Part shown: one piece after another, positions 17,840 to 26,162 of the stretch | Numbering within the stretch: position 1 is the first letter of the stretch | Layout: every line of letters starts with the position of its first letter | Assembly: GCA_035483795.1 (NCBI GenBank) | Contig: DATHPP010000425.1 | Location: 57,545 to 121,544, forward strand | DNA from: DASXMX01 sp035483795 | GTDB taxonomy: Bacteria > Planctomycetota > Phycisphaerae > Tepidisphaerales > Tepidisphaeraceae | DNA: 64,000 nt | Reading direction: 5' to 3' | Program-made: the position numbers and the translations under genes | Notes under the pieces: model-generated | Told to the model about the DNA's origin: nothing | Databases searched by the model: none | Seen by the model: the letters and a program-made list of their open reading frames with translations, nothing else

Positions 17840-18202
17840 ATGAACCTCACCCTCAAGCCCCAGCAACAGAACACCGATGCGCTCCCCTGCGACATCCTGG
17901 TCGGCGGCAAGAAGATCGGCGACCTCAGACCCCATCGTGAAAGCGACGGCGCTCGCTGGCACGCGGCGATTAACCTCGAACGGGTTTACCTTCGCGGCTA
18001 CCTCATCCAGGGCTTCGGCCCGACGCAAGAGGCTGCGATCGCCGACGCCATCGAGAACGGGAAATGGACGGCGCTGGAACAGCTCAGCCTCGTCGAGGAG
18101 CTGGCCGCCAGCGTCGGGCATCAATTCAAAGAATCTCCCATCGGCGAATGGACGATCGGCGTGCGGCCCGTCACCGCGTCAATCCGGGCCGAGGGCCAAT
18201 GA
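17840..18202 (+). CDS. Unknown phage protein
   Basis: 120 residues, mixed alpha/beta (CDILVGGKKIGDLRPHRESD, YLIQGFGPTQEAAIADAIEN). The second half resembles a short helical accessory of single-subunit phage proteins, with no diagnostic motif. Stop overlaps the next start by 4 bp. Confidence 0.55.
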   Translation: MNLTLKPQQQNTDALPCDILVGGKKIGDLRPHRESDGARWHAAINLERVYLRGYLIQGFGPTQEAAIADAIENGKWTALEQLSLVEELAASVGHQFKESPIGEWTIGVRPVTASIRAEGQ

Positions 18203-18402
18203 CCTTCACCCCCAAACAGCCCGTGTTCATTGCGGAGTACGGACGTGGCGCACGCCCGGCCCATGTGCTGCGCTCTTATCAGCAGGAGGGACGGGAGCGG
18301 GTGGTGGTGAGCTTCGATGACGATCAGCGCTGTGTCCCGCGCGACTGCTTTGCCGAATCCGTGTTTGTCAGCAAGGCCGAAGCGCAGAAAGCGAGTCAGT
18401 GA
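18199..18402 (+). CDS. Unknown small SH3-like phage protein
   Basis: 67 residues: PKQPVFIAEYGRGARPAHVL, RVVVSFDDDQRCVPRDCFAE. The repeating strands suggest a small barrel. Starts in the ATGA of the preceding stop and ends overlapping the DUF3846 start, so it is translated as part of the operon. Confidence 0.55.
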   Translation: MTFTPKQPVFIAEYGRGARPAHVLRSYQQEGRERVVVSFDDDQRCVPRDCFAESVFVSKAEAQKASQ

Positions 18403-18692
18403 TGGCCACCCTCTGGAAAACCGATGGCACTTCGCAAGTCGTCACACCGAAGCAGGGAACAGAATTCACCCTCGCGGAGTTGAAGGCATTCGTCGGCGGC
18501 TATATCGAGATCGTCCGGCTCGACGAGGGGTCCCTGATGGTCGTGAACGAATCCGGGCTCTTGGAAAATCTCCCTCTCAACAACATGGGCACGCAGCTTT
18601 ATCGCCAGATGGCGTTCCGCAACACGGGGCGGCGCTGTGATGATCCGGTGGTCGGCGACGTGCTGGTCTGCTCCAGAACGGAAGTGACGTGA
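18402..18692 (+). CDS. DUF3846-like protein
   Basis: 96 residues. KQGTEFTLAELKAFVGGYIE, then MVVNESGLLENLPLNNMGTQ is the signature of DUF3846 (PF12957), a family of small proteins common in phages and plasmids with no assigned reaction. Length is normal. Coupled on both sides by overlaps. Confidence 0.8.
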   Translation: MATLWKTDGTSQVVTPKQGTEFTLAELKAFVGGYIEIVRLDEGSLMVVNESGLLENLPLNNMGTQLYRQMAFRNTGRRCDDPVVGDVLVCSRTEVT

Positions 18693-19090
18693 TGCCCCTC
18701 CCCATCAAAATCGAATCCATCGAATCCGCCAAGGCCCGGTTCCCTCGCGCCATCGAAAAATGCTGGGACGCGGAGACGATCAAAGAGGACCAGGCCACCG
18801 GCAGCGACGACCGCCCCGGCAAACACCGCGAGCACGTCTTCGACCTGGAGCGCCATCCGGGAACGTCCTATCGCCTGATCGTTTCCCGCGAGCGCATCGG
18901 GCTGGTGGAAAAGCTGCACGTCTCCTGTTCGCAGATCGAAGGGGCCATGCCCGCGACACTGGCGCTGGCCAACGTCGGCGTCCTCTTGTCGGCGATCAGC
19001 AACCTCGAATTAGGCGGAAGCGAAGTTCATTTCAGCCAAGGCGGCGTGGCCCACATGCTGTTCGACTGGCCCCTGCCGCAGAGGAAATGA
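18692..19090 (+). CDS. Unknown phage protein
   Basis: 132 residues. Beta-rich centre (EHVFDLERHPGTSYRLIVSR, VEKLHVSCSQIEG) and GVAHMLFDWP near the end. Start ATG overlaps the DUF3846 stop as TGATG. No motif recognised. Confidence 0.55.
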   Translation: MPLPIKIESIESAKARFPRAIEKCWDAETIKEDQATGSDDRPGKHREHVFDLERHPGTSYRLIVSRERIGLVEKLHVSCSQIEGAMPATLALANVGVLLSAISNLELGGSEVHFSQGGVAHMLFDWPLPQRK

Positions 19091-19093
19091 TTC

Positions 19094-19603
19094 ATGCCCG
19101 ATGGCACCTTCCAATACCTCGCCAAGCCCGGACCCTTCAAGCGGAGGAGCTACGCCGACAACCAGGCCCTCGCCATCCCCAAGGTCGGCGTCAGACTCAA
19201 AGACCCCGCCGGCATCAAACGCTACAAGCGCCCGGTGTGTGAGCTCTGCGGGTTTGCCCCGTTCGATCCGACGCGCATTCACGGCCACCATTTAATCACA
19301 AGAGCAGCCGGCGGAAGCGACGAGGTGAGCACGAATATCGTCTACGTCTGCATCCCCTGTCACCGGGACATTCACGACGGCCATGTCGAGAAATCCCGAC
19401 TGGAGAAGATCATCAGCGCCCGCCTGGGAGTCGCCATCGTCATCGACGAATTGAACGTCAACCCGCCGCAGAAGACCATCCGGCTGCCGGGAACGCCGGC
19501 GCGGCTGGAAACGTCTGAGTGCTGTTCGTGCGGCGACCTGTTCGAGGGGGAAGCGGGAGAATTCTACTGTGTCGAGTGCCGGGGGAAACATGAGCGGAGA
19601 TAG
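19094..19603 (+). CDS. HNH endonuclease
   Basis: 169 residues. CELCGFAPFDPTRIHGHHLI, then DEVSTNIVYVCIPCHRDIHD gives the two zinc CxxC pairs and the HH/N/H active site of the HNH fold. A second C-terminal zinc knuckle (CCSCGD...YCVEC) may aid DNA binding. Homing- or packaging-type nicking is typical for phage HNH proteins; being in the plus operon, not next to terL, packaging is less obvious. Confidence 0.85.
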   Translation: MPDGTFQYLAKPGPFKRRSYADNQALAIPKVGVRLKDPAGIKRYKRPVCELCGFAPFDPTRIHGHHLITRAAGGSDEVSTNIVYVCIPCHRDIHDGHVEKSRLEKIISARLGVAIVIDELNVNPPQKTIRLPGTPARLETSECCSCGDLFEGEAGEFYCVECRGKHERR

Positions 19604-19606
19604 ATC

Positions 19607-19933
19607 ATGACCAAGCGGAAGTCCAAATCAGCATCCGATGCCCTCTCTGGCGTACATATTTTTCTTGAAGGGTTGGACAAGATCGCGCCGTCTGATCTAA
19701 GGGCAGCGATGGTGACTGCAATCCTTCGCGCCCGGGCACTCCAGAAGGAAACTCCGGTTGCCGAAAAGGAACTCCTCCAACTCCTCGACCTTCTTCACAT
19801 CGAACTATTTCGTTTCAGGCAATTCGCGGCGTTCCTGAAAGGCCGCATCGCTCCGGGCCTCCAGTTTGGAGAATTTACGTGGGTGGAAAACATTGACCCA
19901 ACGAAACAAGGCGCTCGGAGAAAAAAACGATGA
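19607..19933 (+). CDS. Unknown helical protein
   Basis: 108 residues, mainly helical (LRAAMVTAILRARALQKETP, EKELLQLLDLLHIELFRFRQ) with a basic C-terminus GARRKKR. No motif. Overlaps the following gene by 4 bp. Confidence 0.5.
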   Translation: MTKRKSKSASDALSGVHIFLEGLDKIAPSDLRAAMVTAILRARALQKETPVAEKELLQLLDLLHIELFRFRQFAAFLKGRIAPGLQFGEFTWVENIDPTKQGARRKKR

Positions 19934-20121
19934 ACTTCACCATCAACGGCCAGATCCAACTGGACAAGCAAACCTTCTACCGCATCGACGACCTGGATTC
20001 AGGATTGACGGGAATCGACTTCCTCCGGCACCCGGCGGCGCTGGTTCAGGATCGACAACTGGCCGAGCGGATCGTCAAGCTGCTCAACGCGGACGAGAAG
20101 GAACGGAGCAAGCCGGGGTAA
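19930..20121 (+). CDS. Small unknown protein, last gene of rightward operon
   Basis: 63 residues: MNFTINGQIQLDKQTFYRID, then AERIVKLLNADEKERSKPG. The stop TAA is immediately followed by the convergent TerS stop. No terminator hairpin is visible in the 0-bp gap. Confidence 0.5.
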   Translation: MNFTINGQIQLDKQTFYRIDDLDSGLTGIDFLRHPAALVQDRQLAERIVKLLNADEKERSKPG

Positions 20122-20640
20122 TCAAGCCGCGTGCCCGGCGAACCGGTCGCAGATGCCCTTGTGAAACTGGCGGATCGCTGCCTCCCGTTCCACGTCGTTC
20201 GTGCAGGGCGCCAGCATCGCCATCAGCCGCGGCGTGTTCATCAGCTCATTCCGCACCGCCATCACCTTCTTCACGTTCTCCCGCTCCACCTCGTCACGCG
20301 ACACCATGGCCTGCGTCTCGATCTGATACTCCAGCTCCATCTTGGCCAGCTTGGCGCCGAGCAGCTTGAGCTTGACGTCCCGCTCAGGGGTCAGCTTGGT
20401 TTCGCCCGCCGGCCCCACCGCATTCAGCTCGCACCAGGCTTTGACCTCCGCGACCGGATAAGGCGGCTTGAACGGCCAGTCGTCCCGCTTGGCCAGCTTC
20501 TCCAGGGCCGTGTGACTTTTACCTAAAGCTGCGGCGAGCTGGCGCAGGCTCTCGATCGGCTGGCGCAGGCCCTTGGCCTTCTTGGGCTTGCGCTTGGCCG
20601 CGCTGGCAACCCTGGCAACCCTTTTTTTTGCAACCAACAT
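20122..20640 (-). CDS. terS: Terminase small subunit (Nu1-like)
   Basis: 172 residues. After a Lys-rich N-terminus comes a HTH (LRQLAAALGKSHTALEKLAK), then WPFKPPYPVAEVKAWCELNA, then a helical, charged stretch (KLLGAKLAKMELEYQIETQA, VSRDEVERENVKKVMAVRNE). This is the layout of small terminases paired with GpA-type TerL: DNA recognition, then oligomerisation/TerL binding. It is separated from terL by a 4.4-kb operon in the opposite direction, unlike the usual adjacent order. Confidence 0.75.
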   Translation of the reverse strand: MLVAKKRVARVASAAKRKPKKAKGLRQPIESLRQLAAALGKSHTALEKLAKRDDWPFKPPYPVAEVKAWCELNAVGPAGETKLTPERDVKLKLLGAKLAKMELEYQIETQAMVSRDEVERENVKKVMAVRNELMNTPRLMAMLAPCTNDVEREAAIRQFHKGICDRFAGHAA

Positions 20641-20823
20641 TTATAAATCGTTCGACGCCGCCGCAATCGCGGATACCCGACCCCCCGCGCCAGTACCTTA
20701 CGCTTTTTTAATGCAGCGGAAACGGGTTACTCGACTGGTCGATGGGAAGGAATAGAGGTTGGATTTCCGGCAATCCAATTGGTTCCCATTGGCATGGCAT
20801 ATCTCATCGCTGGCGCCGTGTGC

Positions 20824-21540
20824 TTATGCCGTCACGTTGGGAAGGACATCCATCAGGCCAGTCACCAACGTCGCACGATCGCTGCCATTGGTCGCTACCA
20901 CGTCGAAGTTATAGCCTTTGTTACCCACACCTATGGCCAATCCCGTCGTCAGGCTGCTGGCCAGCTCCACCTGCACCTGCTGCCCCGCCCCGGTGGCCAC
21001 GTTGACCGCCCCGGTTGTGGTGATCGTCGCTGTCCCGGCGCTGATGTTGGATGTCGTCTTGGTCGCTGTGAAGGTAATGGTCCAACCTGCCAGGGTGAGC
21101 GGCCAGTTGTTGCCCGGCTGAATCGTGAACAATAACGCACGCCCATCTGCTGCCAGATAGGCATCCTTCTCGACAATGCGGATCGAGCCCACACCCACCG
21201 GGCTCTGGACGATGACGGTCTGGCCAGACAGGGCGTTGATGAGGTTCGCCTGGAGCTTGGATACCTCACCCAGATAGATGACCAGCTCACCTGCGGTTCC
21301 CCCGACGGTGGCGCTGACGATGATCTCGCAATCGTCGCCGTCGAGGTAGGTGCCGGGAAGGGTGCCCGAGGCGGTGTAGTCTCCGGCGCCGTTGTTGGTG
21401 ATGGTGACGGTGACGGTTGCGTCTGTGGCGCCGTTGTGGCGCAAGAGCGCTGTTGGCGGAACGTCCGCGTTTTGCTTCACCCCCGCTGTGGTTTGCGTGA
21501 TGAACGAGCGCTGGAAGTTGCCGCCGGGCGAGTAAGGCAT
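20824..21540 (-). CDS. Phage baseplate/fibre-like beta protein
   Basis: 238 residues. MPYSPGGNFQRSFITQTTAG and the polar/beta pattern DYTASGTLPGTYLDGDDCEI, AELVIYLGEVSKLQANLIN-like stretch, then TLAGWTITFTATKTTSNISA resemble upper-baseplate or fibre N-terminal beta-sandwich proteins. No catalytic motif. First gene of the leftward surface-protein array after terS. Confidence 0.6.
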   Translation of the reverse strand: MPYSPGGNFQRSFITQTTAGVKQNADVPPTALLRHNGATDATVTVTITNNGAGDYTASGTLPGTYLDGDDCEIIVSATVGGTAGELVIYLGEVSKLQANLINALSGQTVIVQSPVGVGSIRIVEKDAYLAADGRALLFTIQPGNNWPLTLAGWTITFTATKTTSNISAGTATITTTGAVNVATGAGQQVQVELASSLTTGLAIGVGNKGYNFDVVATNGSDRATLVTGLMDVLPNVTA

Positions 21541-21571
21541 GATCGCGACTCGATTGCTTCAACCACGCGAT

Positions 21572-21691
21572 TTACTTCGCCACTTTGCGGAACCGAATCC
21601 CCAGCAGCAGCGCCGCGGCCAGCAACAGCGCCATCGGCGGCTCCGGCACGGACTGACTCGACTCCGAAACCCCGGTCAGCTCCAGCGACAT
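21572..21691 (-). CDS. 39-residue protein ending in a PEP-CTERM-like sorting signal
   Basis: The chain is short: MSLELTGVSESSQS, then VPEPPMALLLAAALLLGIRF and RKVAK. VPEP, hydrophobic helix and basic tail are the PEP-CTERM tripartite signal used by exosortase systems. Nothing else is attached. ATG overlaps the upstream stop (TAATG), so it may normally be a C-terminal tail or a separate decoy peptide. Confidence 0.6.
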   Translation of the reverse strand: MSLELTGVSESSQSVPEPPMALLLAAALLLGIRFRKVAK

Positions 21692-22099
21692 TAGGGCTGG
21701 ACCGTAGGGTCGATTCCAAGAACGCACAGTCCAGCGTTCGTCAGCCCGTAGCTCGTCGCTGTCTTCGTGCTGTTGTTGGTGATCGTCTGGCCGGTCTGCC
21801 CCTGCGCCGTGTTGGACAAGGCATCGGTGAGATTGCTAGAAGTAAGCACGTCCAGAACGACGGTCGTTCCTGAAGTAACGAGCGTGTCGAGCGTGACCGT
21901 CAACGTCGAGCCGCTGATCGTAGCTGAGGCGATGTGGTAGAGAATCGCATCCGCGCCAGAGGAGGTAAATCCGCAGTCCCGTGACGCCGCTCGCCGGACC
22001 ATACCCCGTACCCGTCACGCCACTGGTTAGGAGCGGAAACGTAGCGACCTTGCCGCCTGCGGAGAGTGTGCCCGGACCTGCTGTGATTACTGCTGCCAT
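21691..22099 (-). pseudogene. Beta-rich phage protein gene split by a frameshift
   Basis: Frame 1 from ATG 22099 reads MAAVITAGPGTLSAGGKVAT to GVTGLRIYL; frame 2 continues with SSGADAILYHIASATISGST and TVTLDTLVTSGTTVVLDVLT to the stop at 21691. The two halves look like one protein of about 135 residues. The +1 shift lies near 21960-21975 (CTC CTC TGG), which is not a known recoding motif. Indel, assembly error or decay. Confidence 0.6.
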
Positions 22100-22142
22100 G
22101 TCTTATCGCTTACTTGGCCCCGGCACGATGCGGGGGAGGGGA

Positions 22143-22289
22143 TCACCGCACCAGGTTCCCGCCCTTGTCCCAATCCACATTCACGGTCGGCCCCACCATG
22201 ATCGGCTGCTGTCCGGCGGCGGTGGCGGAGGGGGTCAGGGTTGAGGGATCAAGCCAGCGGTCCGAAGACGTTGTTGCAATTCGGTCCAA
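22143..22289 (-). CDS. Possible small ORF at the end of the repeat protein
   Basis: 48 residues from a TTG; its second half reads DPSTLTPSATAAGQQPIMVG and TVNVDWDKGGNLVR, a natural protein-like composition. It overlaps the 3' end of the 465-residue gene, so it could also be that gene's true C-terminus after a shift. Confidence 0.3.
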   Translation of the reverse strand: MDRIATTSSDRWLDPSTLTPSATAAGQQPIMVGPTVNVDWDKGGNLVR

Positions 22290-23646
22290 AAACCCCAGTA
22301 CGATAAGAGACCACCGGGAAGACCAATCCCCCAGGCGTCACATGAGGCCCGATCCACACCGGGGCAAAGAACATGGGCCAAGCGCCCGAAGGCAAGGTCA
22401 GTCCCGGCATGGCACCGGGGAATTCAAAGGCCCATTGCGTCAGAACCGGCGAACCGGACAACGCCCCGATCGGCGCTTGCGTCTCGCCCGACTGACATTC
22501 CACCGGCAAGCGCGGGGCGGCATTGAGGCGATGAGGAGCTGAGCCAAACCAGCGATCGACACTGGTGGACTCGACGTTGGGCCAGACGGGATAGGTGATA
22601 AGAGACGCGGGGACGCCGGGACGCGGAGACGCGGGGAAAACCGGCTGCTGGAAGTTCCACTGTGCAAGCGTTATCGCCGATTGTTCAAGCGCGCCAGCCA
22701 GCGGCGCAACTTCGCCCGACTGACATTCCACCGGCAATCGGGTGGGCTGAATGCTCGATGACGGCTGAACCCCGCGCCAGCCCAGGGCATCCACCACCGG
22801 TAAGGCTTCGATCGCGCCAGTCTGAACCTCCGCGGGTAAACGGGTTCTGGAATAGTTGATTGATGGACTTGATCCCTGCCAGCCATCGATCGAGGCGCTT
22901 GGCGGCGTTCCCAGCGTCGGCAGAAACAGCGAAGGGGCGCACGCTGCCGGCAACCTCGCGGCGGGCGGTGCGATTGGATCTTGAAATCCCCACTGCGCTA
23001 CCGTAGCCGTCGATCCAGACAGCGCCCCAGATAGTGGAGCAATTGATCCCGTCTGACATTCAACCGGTAATCGCGGCGGCAGCCAGATGGGCGGGCTGAC
23101 GAACGGACAAAGCGAGCGCTCAAGACCTGATTCACTGAGCGGTGAGAACGTCGCCGGGGCAACGGCAGCGCCCCAGGTGTTGATCTTCGGCAGAAGCGGC
23201 GGAGCGACCGGCTGACTCGATGCCCATTGCCCGATGGCCAGGGCGGCCAGCCAGTTGCCGGGATGAAGCGGCGCTGACAGTCCCGTCTGCGCTTCGATCG
23301 GTCCCGGAATGAATCGCGGTAGAACGGCGGGTGAATGTCCCAGCCAGCGATCGACCGTCGTAATCAGCGCCGCCCATTGAACCGCCGTCGCGCCGGTCTG
23401 ACATTCGATGGGGAGCCGCGGGAAGGGATTGAGCCGATCGGGCTTTGATCCCAGCCATTTGTCGATGCGCCAGCTCTCGGCGCTTTCGGAGAGCGGCTCC
23501 GACAGCCAGGGGATTGCCGACGTCGGAATCCGGGCCGGGGGAATCAGCCAGTGCGGACCGTAGCCGATCCATTTATCGACGCGGACCGATTCACCGAGTT
23601 CGCTGAGCGGCTCGGCGAGGGACTGGTATTGGAAGCGGAGGGGCAT
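22249..23646 (-). CDS. Long repeat protein, likely virion surface
   Basis: 465 residues made of diverged units of about 50 residues, each with a core RLPVECQTG or close variants (VECQSGE, AEVQTGA) followed by a Trp-centred strand (VDRWFGSAPHRLN, ITLAQWNFQQPV). About eight units can be counted. No signal peptide or enzyme motif. A junction repeat is inserted in frame (FPASPRPGVPASL). Tandem units and neighbours suggest a fibre or spike. Confidence 0.65.
   Translation of the reverse strand: MPLRFQYQSLAEPLSELGESVRVDKWIGYGPHWLIPPARIPTSAIPWLSEPLSESAESWRIDKWLGSKPDRLNPFPRLPIECQTGATAVQWAALITTVDRWLGHSPAVLPRFIPGPIEAQTGLSAPLHPGNWLAALAIGQWASSQPVAPPLLPKINTWGAAVAPATFSPLSESGLERSLCPFVSPPIWLPPRLPVECQTGSIAPLSGALSGSTATVAQWGFQDPIAPPAARLPAACAPSLFLPTLGTPPSASIDGWQGSSPSINYSRTRLPAEVQTGAIEALPVVDALGWRGVQPSSSIQPTRLPVECQSGEVAPLAGALEQSAITLAQWNFQQPVFPASPRPGVPASLITYPVWPNVESTSVDRWFGSAPHRLNAAPRLPVECQSGETQAPIGALSGSPVLTQWAFEFPGAMPGLTLPSGAWPMFFAPVWIGPHVTPGGLVFPVVSYRTGVFGPNCNNVFGPLA
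22590..22640. repeat. GACGCGG-type repeat inserted in coding sequence
   Basis: GAGACGCGGGGACGCCGGGA and on. It is read in frame within the 465-residue repeat protein. Same family as 13655, 27541 and 29765. Confidence 0.6.
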
Positions 23647-23693
23647 GCTGGCGGAGGAGTGGGAGAGGGGGCGAGGGGGAGAGGGGGAGACAG
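23647..23693. repeat. GA-rich junction repeat
   Basis: GGGAGAGGGGGCGAGGGGGA lies between the zinc-finger gene and the repeat protein, just upstream of the latter's ATG on the minus strand (a purine-rich complement). Confidence 0.55.
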
Positions 23694-23694
23694 C

Positions 23695-23952
23695 CTACTG
23701 AGGCAGTTCCGGTTTGCCGGCCTCGATGCGCTCAAGGCGTTTTTCCCAAGGATTGCAGGCCATGCACTCGTCGCTGCCGCAGGTCGGTCCCATGCATTTG
23801 GTGCAGAAGCCGCGGCGCTTGCCACTGCCTCTCACGACTACCCAAACCGCCTGACAGTGACAGCACCTCAGACAATCCTTGACGATCGTGCCGGCGTCGG
23901 GGTCGGTGACGATGATCGTGCCGTGGGGTTTGAGGACTGAATGGTCGGGCAT
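23695..23952 (-). CDS. Zinc-knuckle phage protein
   Basis: 85 residues. Cysteine pattern CLRCCHCQ, then RGFCTKCMGPTCGSDECMAC gives two metal sites, followed by PWEKRLERIEAGKPELPQ. The N-terminus MPDHSVLKPHGTIIVTDPDA is typical of a small phage zinc-protein family of unknown role next to structural genes. Confidence 0.7.
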   Translation of the reverse strand: MPDHSVLKPHGTIIVTDPDAGTIVKDCLRCCHCQAVWVVVRGSGKRRGFCTKCMGPTCGSDECMACNPWEKRLERIEAGKPELPQ

Positions 23953-23966
23953 ATATTCAACCTCGC

Positions 23967-24095
23967 GTGAGACAGTTCCGGACCAGCCGCAAGGTGGTGG
24001 TGGGGCAGGCGCAGCGCCGTCGCGAAGCGCCGTGGATCAAGATCGGCCGCAAGGTCAATCGCGGACACCCGCCCAAGAAGGAACGCAACCGCTAA
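23967..24095 (+). CDS. Possible small basic protein
   Basis: 42 residues from GTG, with about 16 Arg/Lys (QAQRRREAPWIKIGRKVNRG). Lies in the gap between two minus-strand genes and overlaps one stop. No ribosome site, so low confidence. Confidence 0.3.
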   Translation: MRQFRTSRKVVVGQAQRRREAPWIKIGRKVNRGHPPKKERNR

Positions 24096-24397
24096 TCGCG
24101 CCGACCGATCAGGCCGAAGTGCATCGCGTGCTCGTTGGCGGCGACGAAAATCTCGGTGACGTGATTCAGCTCGTTGCCGGGCATCGGCACATATCGAAAG
24201 TTGGAGCCGAGGGCGATGACAAACTGGGCGATGACGCGCGGGTCACCGGGCGACAGTGGCGTGAGCGTGGGCTCGACCCGTTCAATGTCGTTTCCGGGGA
24301 CGATCAAATCTTGCGGCTGGGGACGCCAGGGCAACAGGATGCGCGATAGAGCGCTGGCACCGGCTGCGCCCAGAATGGTTCTGCGGGTCGGAAGCAT
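24092..24397 (-). CDS. Tat-signal-bearing small protein
   Basis: 101 residues from ATG 24397. MLPTRRTILGAAGASALSRI is a twin-arginine-type signal; the mature part (VEPTLTPLSPGDPRVIAQFV, HVTEIFVAANEHAMHFGLIG) has no motif. The upstream extension to 24436 is unlikely. Exported protein of unknown function; compare the short Tat-like ORF at 10568. Confidence 0.55.
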   Translation of the reverse strand: MLPTRRTILGAAGASALSRILLPWRPQPQDLIVPGNDIERVEPTLTPLSPGDPRVIAQFVIALGSNFRYVPMPGNELNHVTEIFVAANEHAMHFGLIGRRD

Positions 24398-24547
24398 GTT
24401 GGCAAAAACGACGGCCGACAAGGATTGATGAGACACCTTTTAGCATGTAGTCCCATCGGGCATTCGGTCGTCAATCCGGATCGTACCAGAAAACCCACTG
24501 CGGATAGAGCCCGCAATGGATTTCGTCTTCGCTGTCTCCAGGGGATT

Positions 24548-24922
24548 TCAGTGCGTGTTGATCGCCGGCGTGATCTGCGCCGGGTCGAGGGGCGCATCCG
24601 TCGTGGAGATCGGATGCAGATCGAACCATTTGCCTTCATCACCGGGGATTTTCACCAGGCCATCGGACTCGACGCGCATGATCCCGCCCAGGCGCGCCTG
24701 CTGCTCAGGGGTGATCGATTCCGGCTTGACGCGCACGCTGGCGATCGGCCATTTGCTCACGTCGGCCAGTTCCTGCGTCTTGTCTCCGACGACGGAGCGG
24801 ACCAGGACGATGAACCGCGCGTCCGAGCCGTGCTGGTCGGTGAACAGGTAGATGCGCTGCTGGACTTGCGCCGGCCCGTTTTCGATCGTGTGTTCGGAGA
24901 GACCTTTGAACTGAAATCTCAT
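24548..24922 (-). CDS. Unknown protein, paralogue of its neighbour
   Basis: 124 residues. QQRIYLFTDQHGSDARFIVL matches QRVLLFQDEHGSDIRIVLEP in the following gene, so the two are paralogues sharing a small beta domain with a DxHGSD core. WFDLHPISTTDAPLDP near the end. ATG overlaps the neighbour's stop. Not a known family. Confidence 0.6.
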   Translation of the reverse strand: MRFQFKGLSEHTIENGPAQVQQRIYLFTDQHGSDARFIVLVRSVVGDKTQELADVSKWPIASVRVKPESITPEQQARLGGIMRVESDGLVKIPGDEGKWFDLHPISTTDAPLDPAQITPAINTH

Positions 24923-25302
24923 GATCGTTTTCGTCGCGGTCGTTTCTTCCCAGGGATCGTCCGGATCGTGTCGAGGTCGTCGTTGATGTCCCGTTTTCGC
25001 ATCTGCGACTTGTCGACGACTTGGGTGATCTGAATCTGGAATCGCTTGTTTTCGTCGCCGATGAACGTCGCCTTTCCATCGGCTCCGATGAGCAAACGCC
25101 GGCCGCCGCGATTCACTTCTGTCGCGCCGATTTCGCCGGCCTCGCACGGGACGGTGGGTTCAGGGCAGCCCGGACCGATGCTCTCCGGCTCCAAAACGAT
25201 CCGGATGTCAGAGCCATGTTCATCCTGAAAGAGTAAAACGCGCTGCATCCCACCATTGGCAGGATGCTCTCGTGCGCTAATCAATGTGCAGGTGATCGTC
25301 AT
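24919..25302 (-). CDS. Unknown protein, paralogue of its neighbour
   Basis: 127 residues. Same QxRVxLFxDEHGSD core as the gene downstream, plus RRLLIGADGKATFIGDENKR and a basic tail GKKRPRRKRS. The paralogous pair probably arose by tandem duplication. Role unknown. Confidence 0.6.
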   Translation of the reverse strand: MTITCTLISAREHPANGGMQRVLLFQDEHGSDIRIVLEPESIGPGCPEPTVPCEAGEIGATEVNRGGRRLLIGADGKATFIGDENKRFQIQITQVVDKSQMRKRDINDDLDTIRTIPGKKRPRRKRS

Positions 25303-25317
25303 ATGAACGCAAGTTTA

Positions 25318-25551
25318 TCATGAGTCGTCGATCACAACTTGGAGCCGCGAAGAAACCGGTGGGGCCAGACGCAGCTTGAATCTCAGTCCACAGTTGCAAC
25401 TGAAATCCTCGCCGTCAATGTCCGCCGCAATGCGCATCGGAACGTCGTCAACGTTGTAGCGGCGGAGTACGCAATCACCCGACTTCGATTGGAATTCGCA
25501 ATCCGCTCCGCAGCGCGGGCATTTCACGATCACCGAATCAAACAGGCCCAT
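25318..25551 (-). CDS. Small zinc-ribbon protein
   Basis: 77 residues. VKCPRCGADCEFQSKSGDCV, then FSCNCGLRFKLRL provides two CxxC/CxC knuckles. MGLFDSVIVKCPRCG is a recurring start of small phage and bacterial zinc ribbons. Ribosome site weak. Confidence 0.65.
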   Translation of the reverse strand: MGLFDSVIVKCPRCGADCEFQSKSGDCVLRRYNVDDVPMRIAADIDGEDFSCNCGLRFKLRLAPPVSSRLQVVIDDS

Positions 25552-25656
25552 GAGGCAAGTCTATCATCGACGCGCCTTTGTTTCATGAGCCAAACCAAGG
25601 GCCGTTCGCCGTTCTCCAGCGACACCATGCGGCGCGACGATTATATGGGACACCAA

Positions 25657-26103
25657 TCACTCATACCAGACGATCGTGCCGTCCTCGATCAGCGCCGTGG
25701 TGGCGCTGACCAGATACAGGCCGATGCCGTTGGAGGCGGTGGCGGGCGAGACCAGTTCCGCGCCCGGCGTGGCCACCCAGCGGAAGGTCGCGCGCTGGTT
25801 GAGTGAGATTTTGCTCAACAGACCCACAGTATAACCCGGTTCGCCCGAGTGGGCGGCGCCGGCGGTGGCCACGGCCGCAATATCACCGGGGTCCAAAGGC
25901 GTGGGCGTGGGCGAGGAGCCGGCGGTGCCGACGGTGGTGAAGCGCGAGACCGAGAGCTGCATCGCCTGATCGGCCGGGGTGGCCGAGGAGCCGACCACCA
26001 GGTCGAACAGGCGCGGGCGCACGGAGGTGGACCCGATCACGTTGACCAGCGTGTGGTTCGAGGAGGCGCTGGCGTTGGAGCCGGAGACGGAATAAGCCTT
26101 CAT
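25657..26103 (-). CDS. Beta-rich structural protein, decoration or tail candidate
   Basis: 148 residues. MKAYSVSGSNASASSNHTLV, TSVRPRLFDLVVGSSATPAD, QRATFRWVATPGAELVSPAT and a short C-terminal strand LIEDGTIVWYE are typical of compact virion beta proteins. No enzyme motif. It lies between zinc-ribbon genes and the beta-helix gene in the surface array. Confidence 0.6.
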   Translation of the reverse strand: MKAYSVSGSNASASSNHTLVNVIGSTSVRPRLFDLVVGSSATPADQAMQLSVSRFTTVGTAGSSPTPTPLDPGDIAAVATAGAAHSGEPGYTVGLLSKISLNQRATFRWVATPGAELVSPATASNGIGLYLVSATTALIEDGTIVWYE

Positions 26104-26162
26104 GGCAAAACCTCAAAGTAAAAAAGGGGGAGGGGACGATTTGAATGCGGGGGAGGAGAAGA

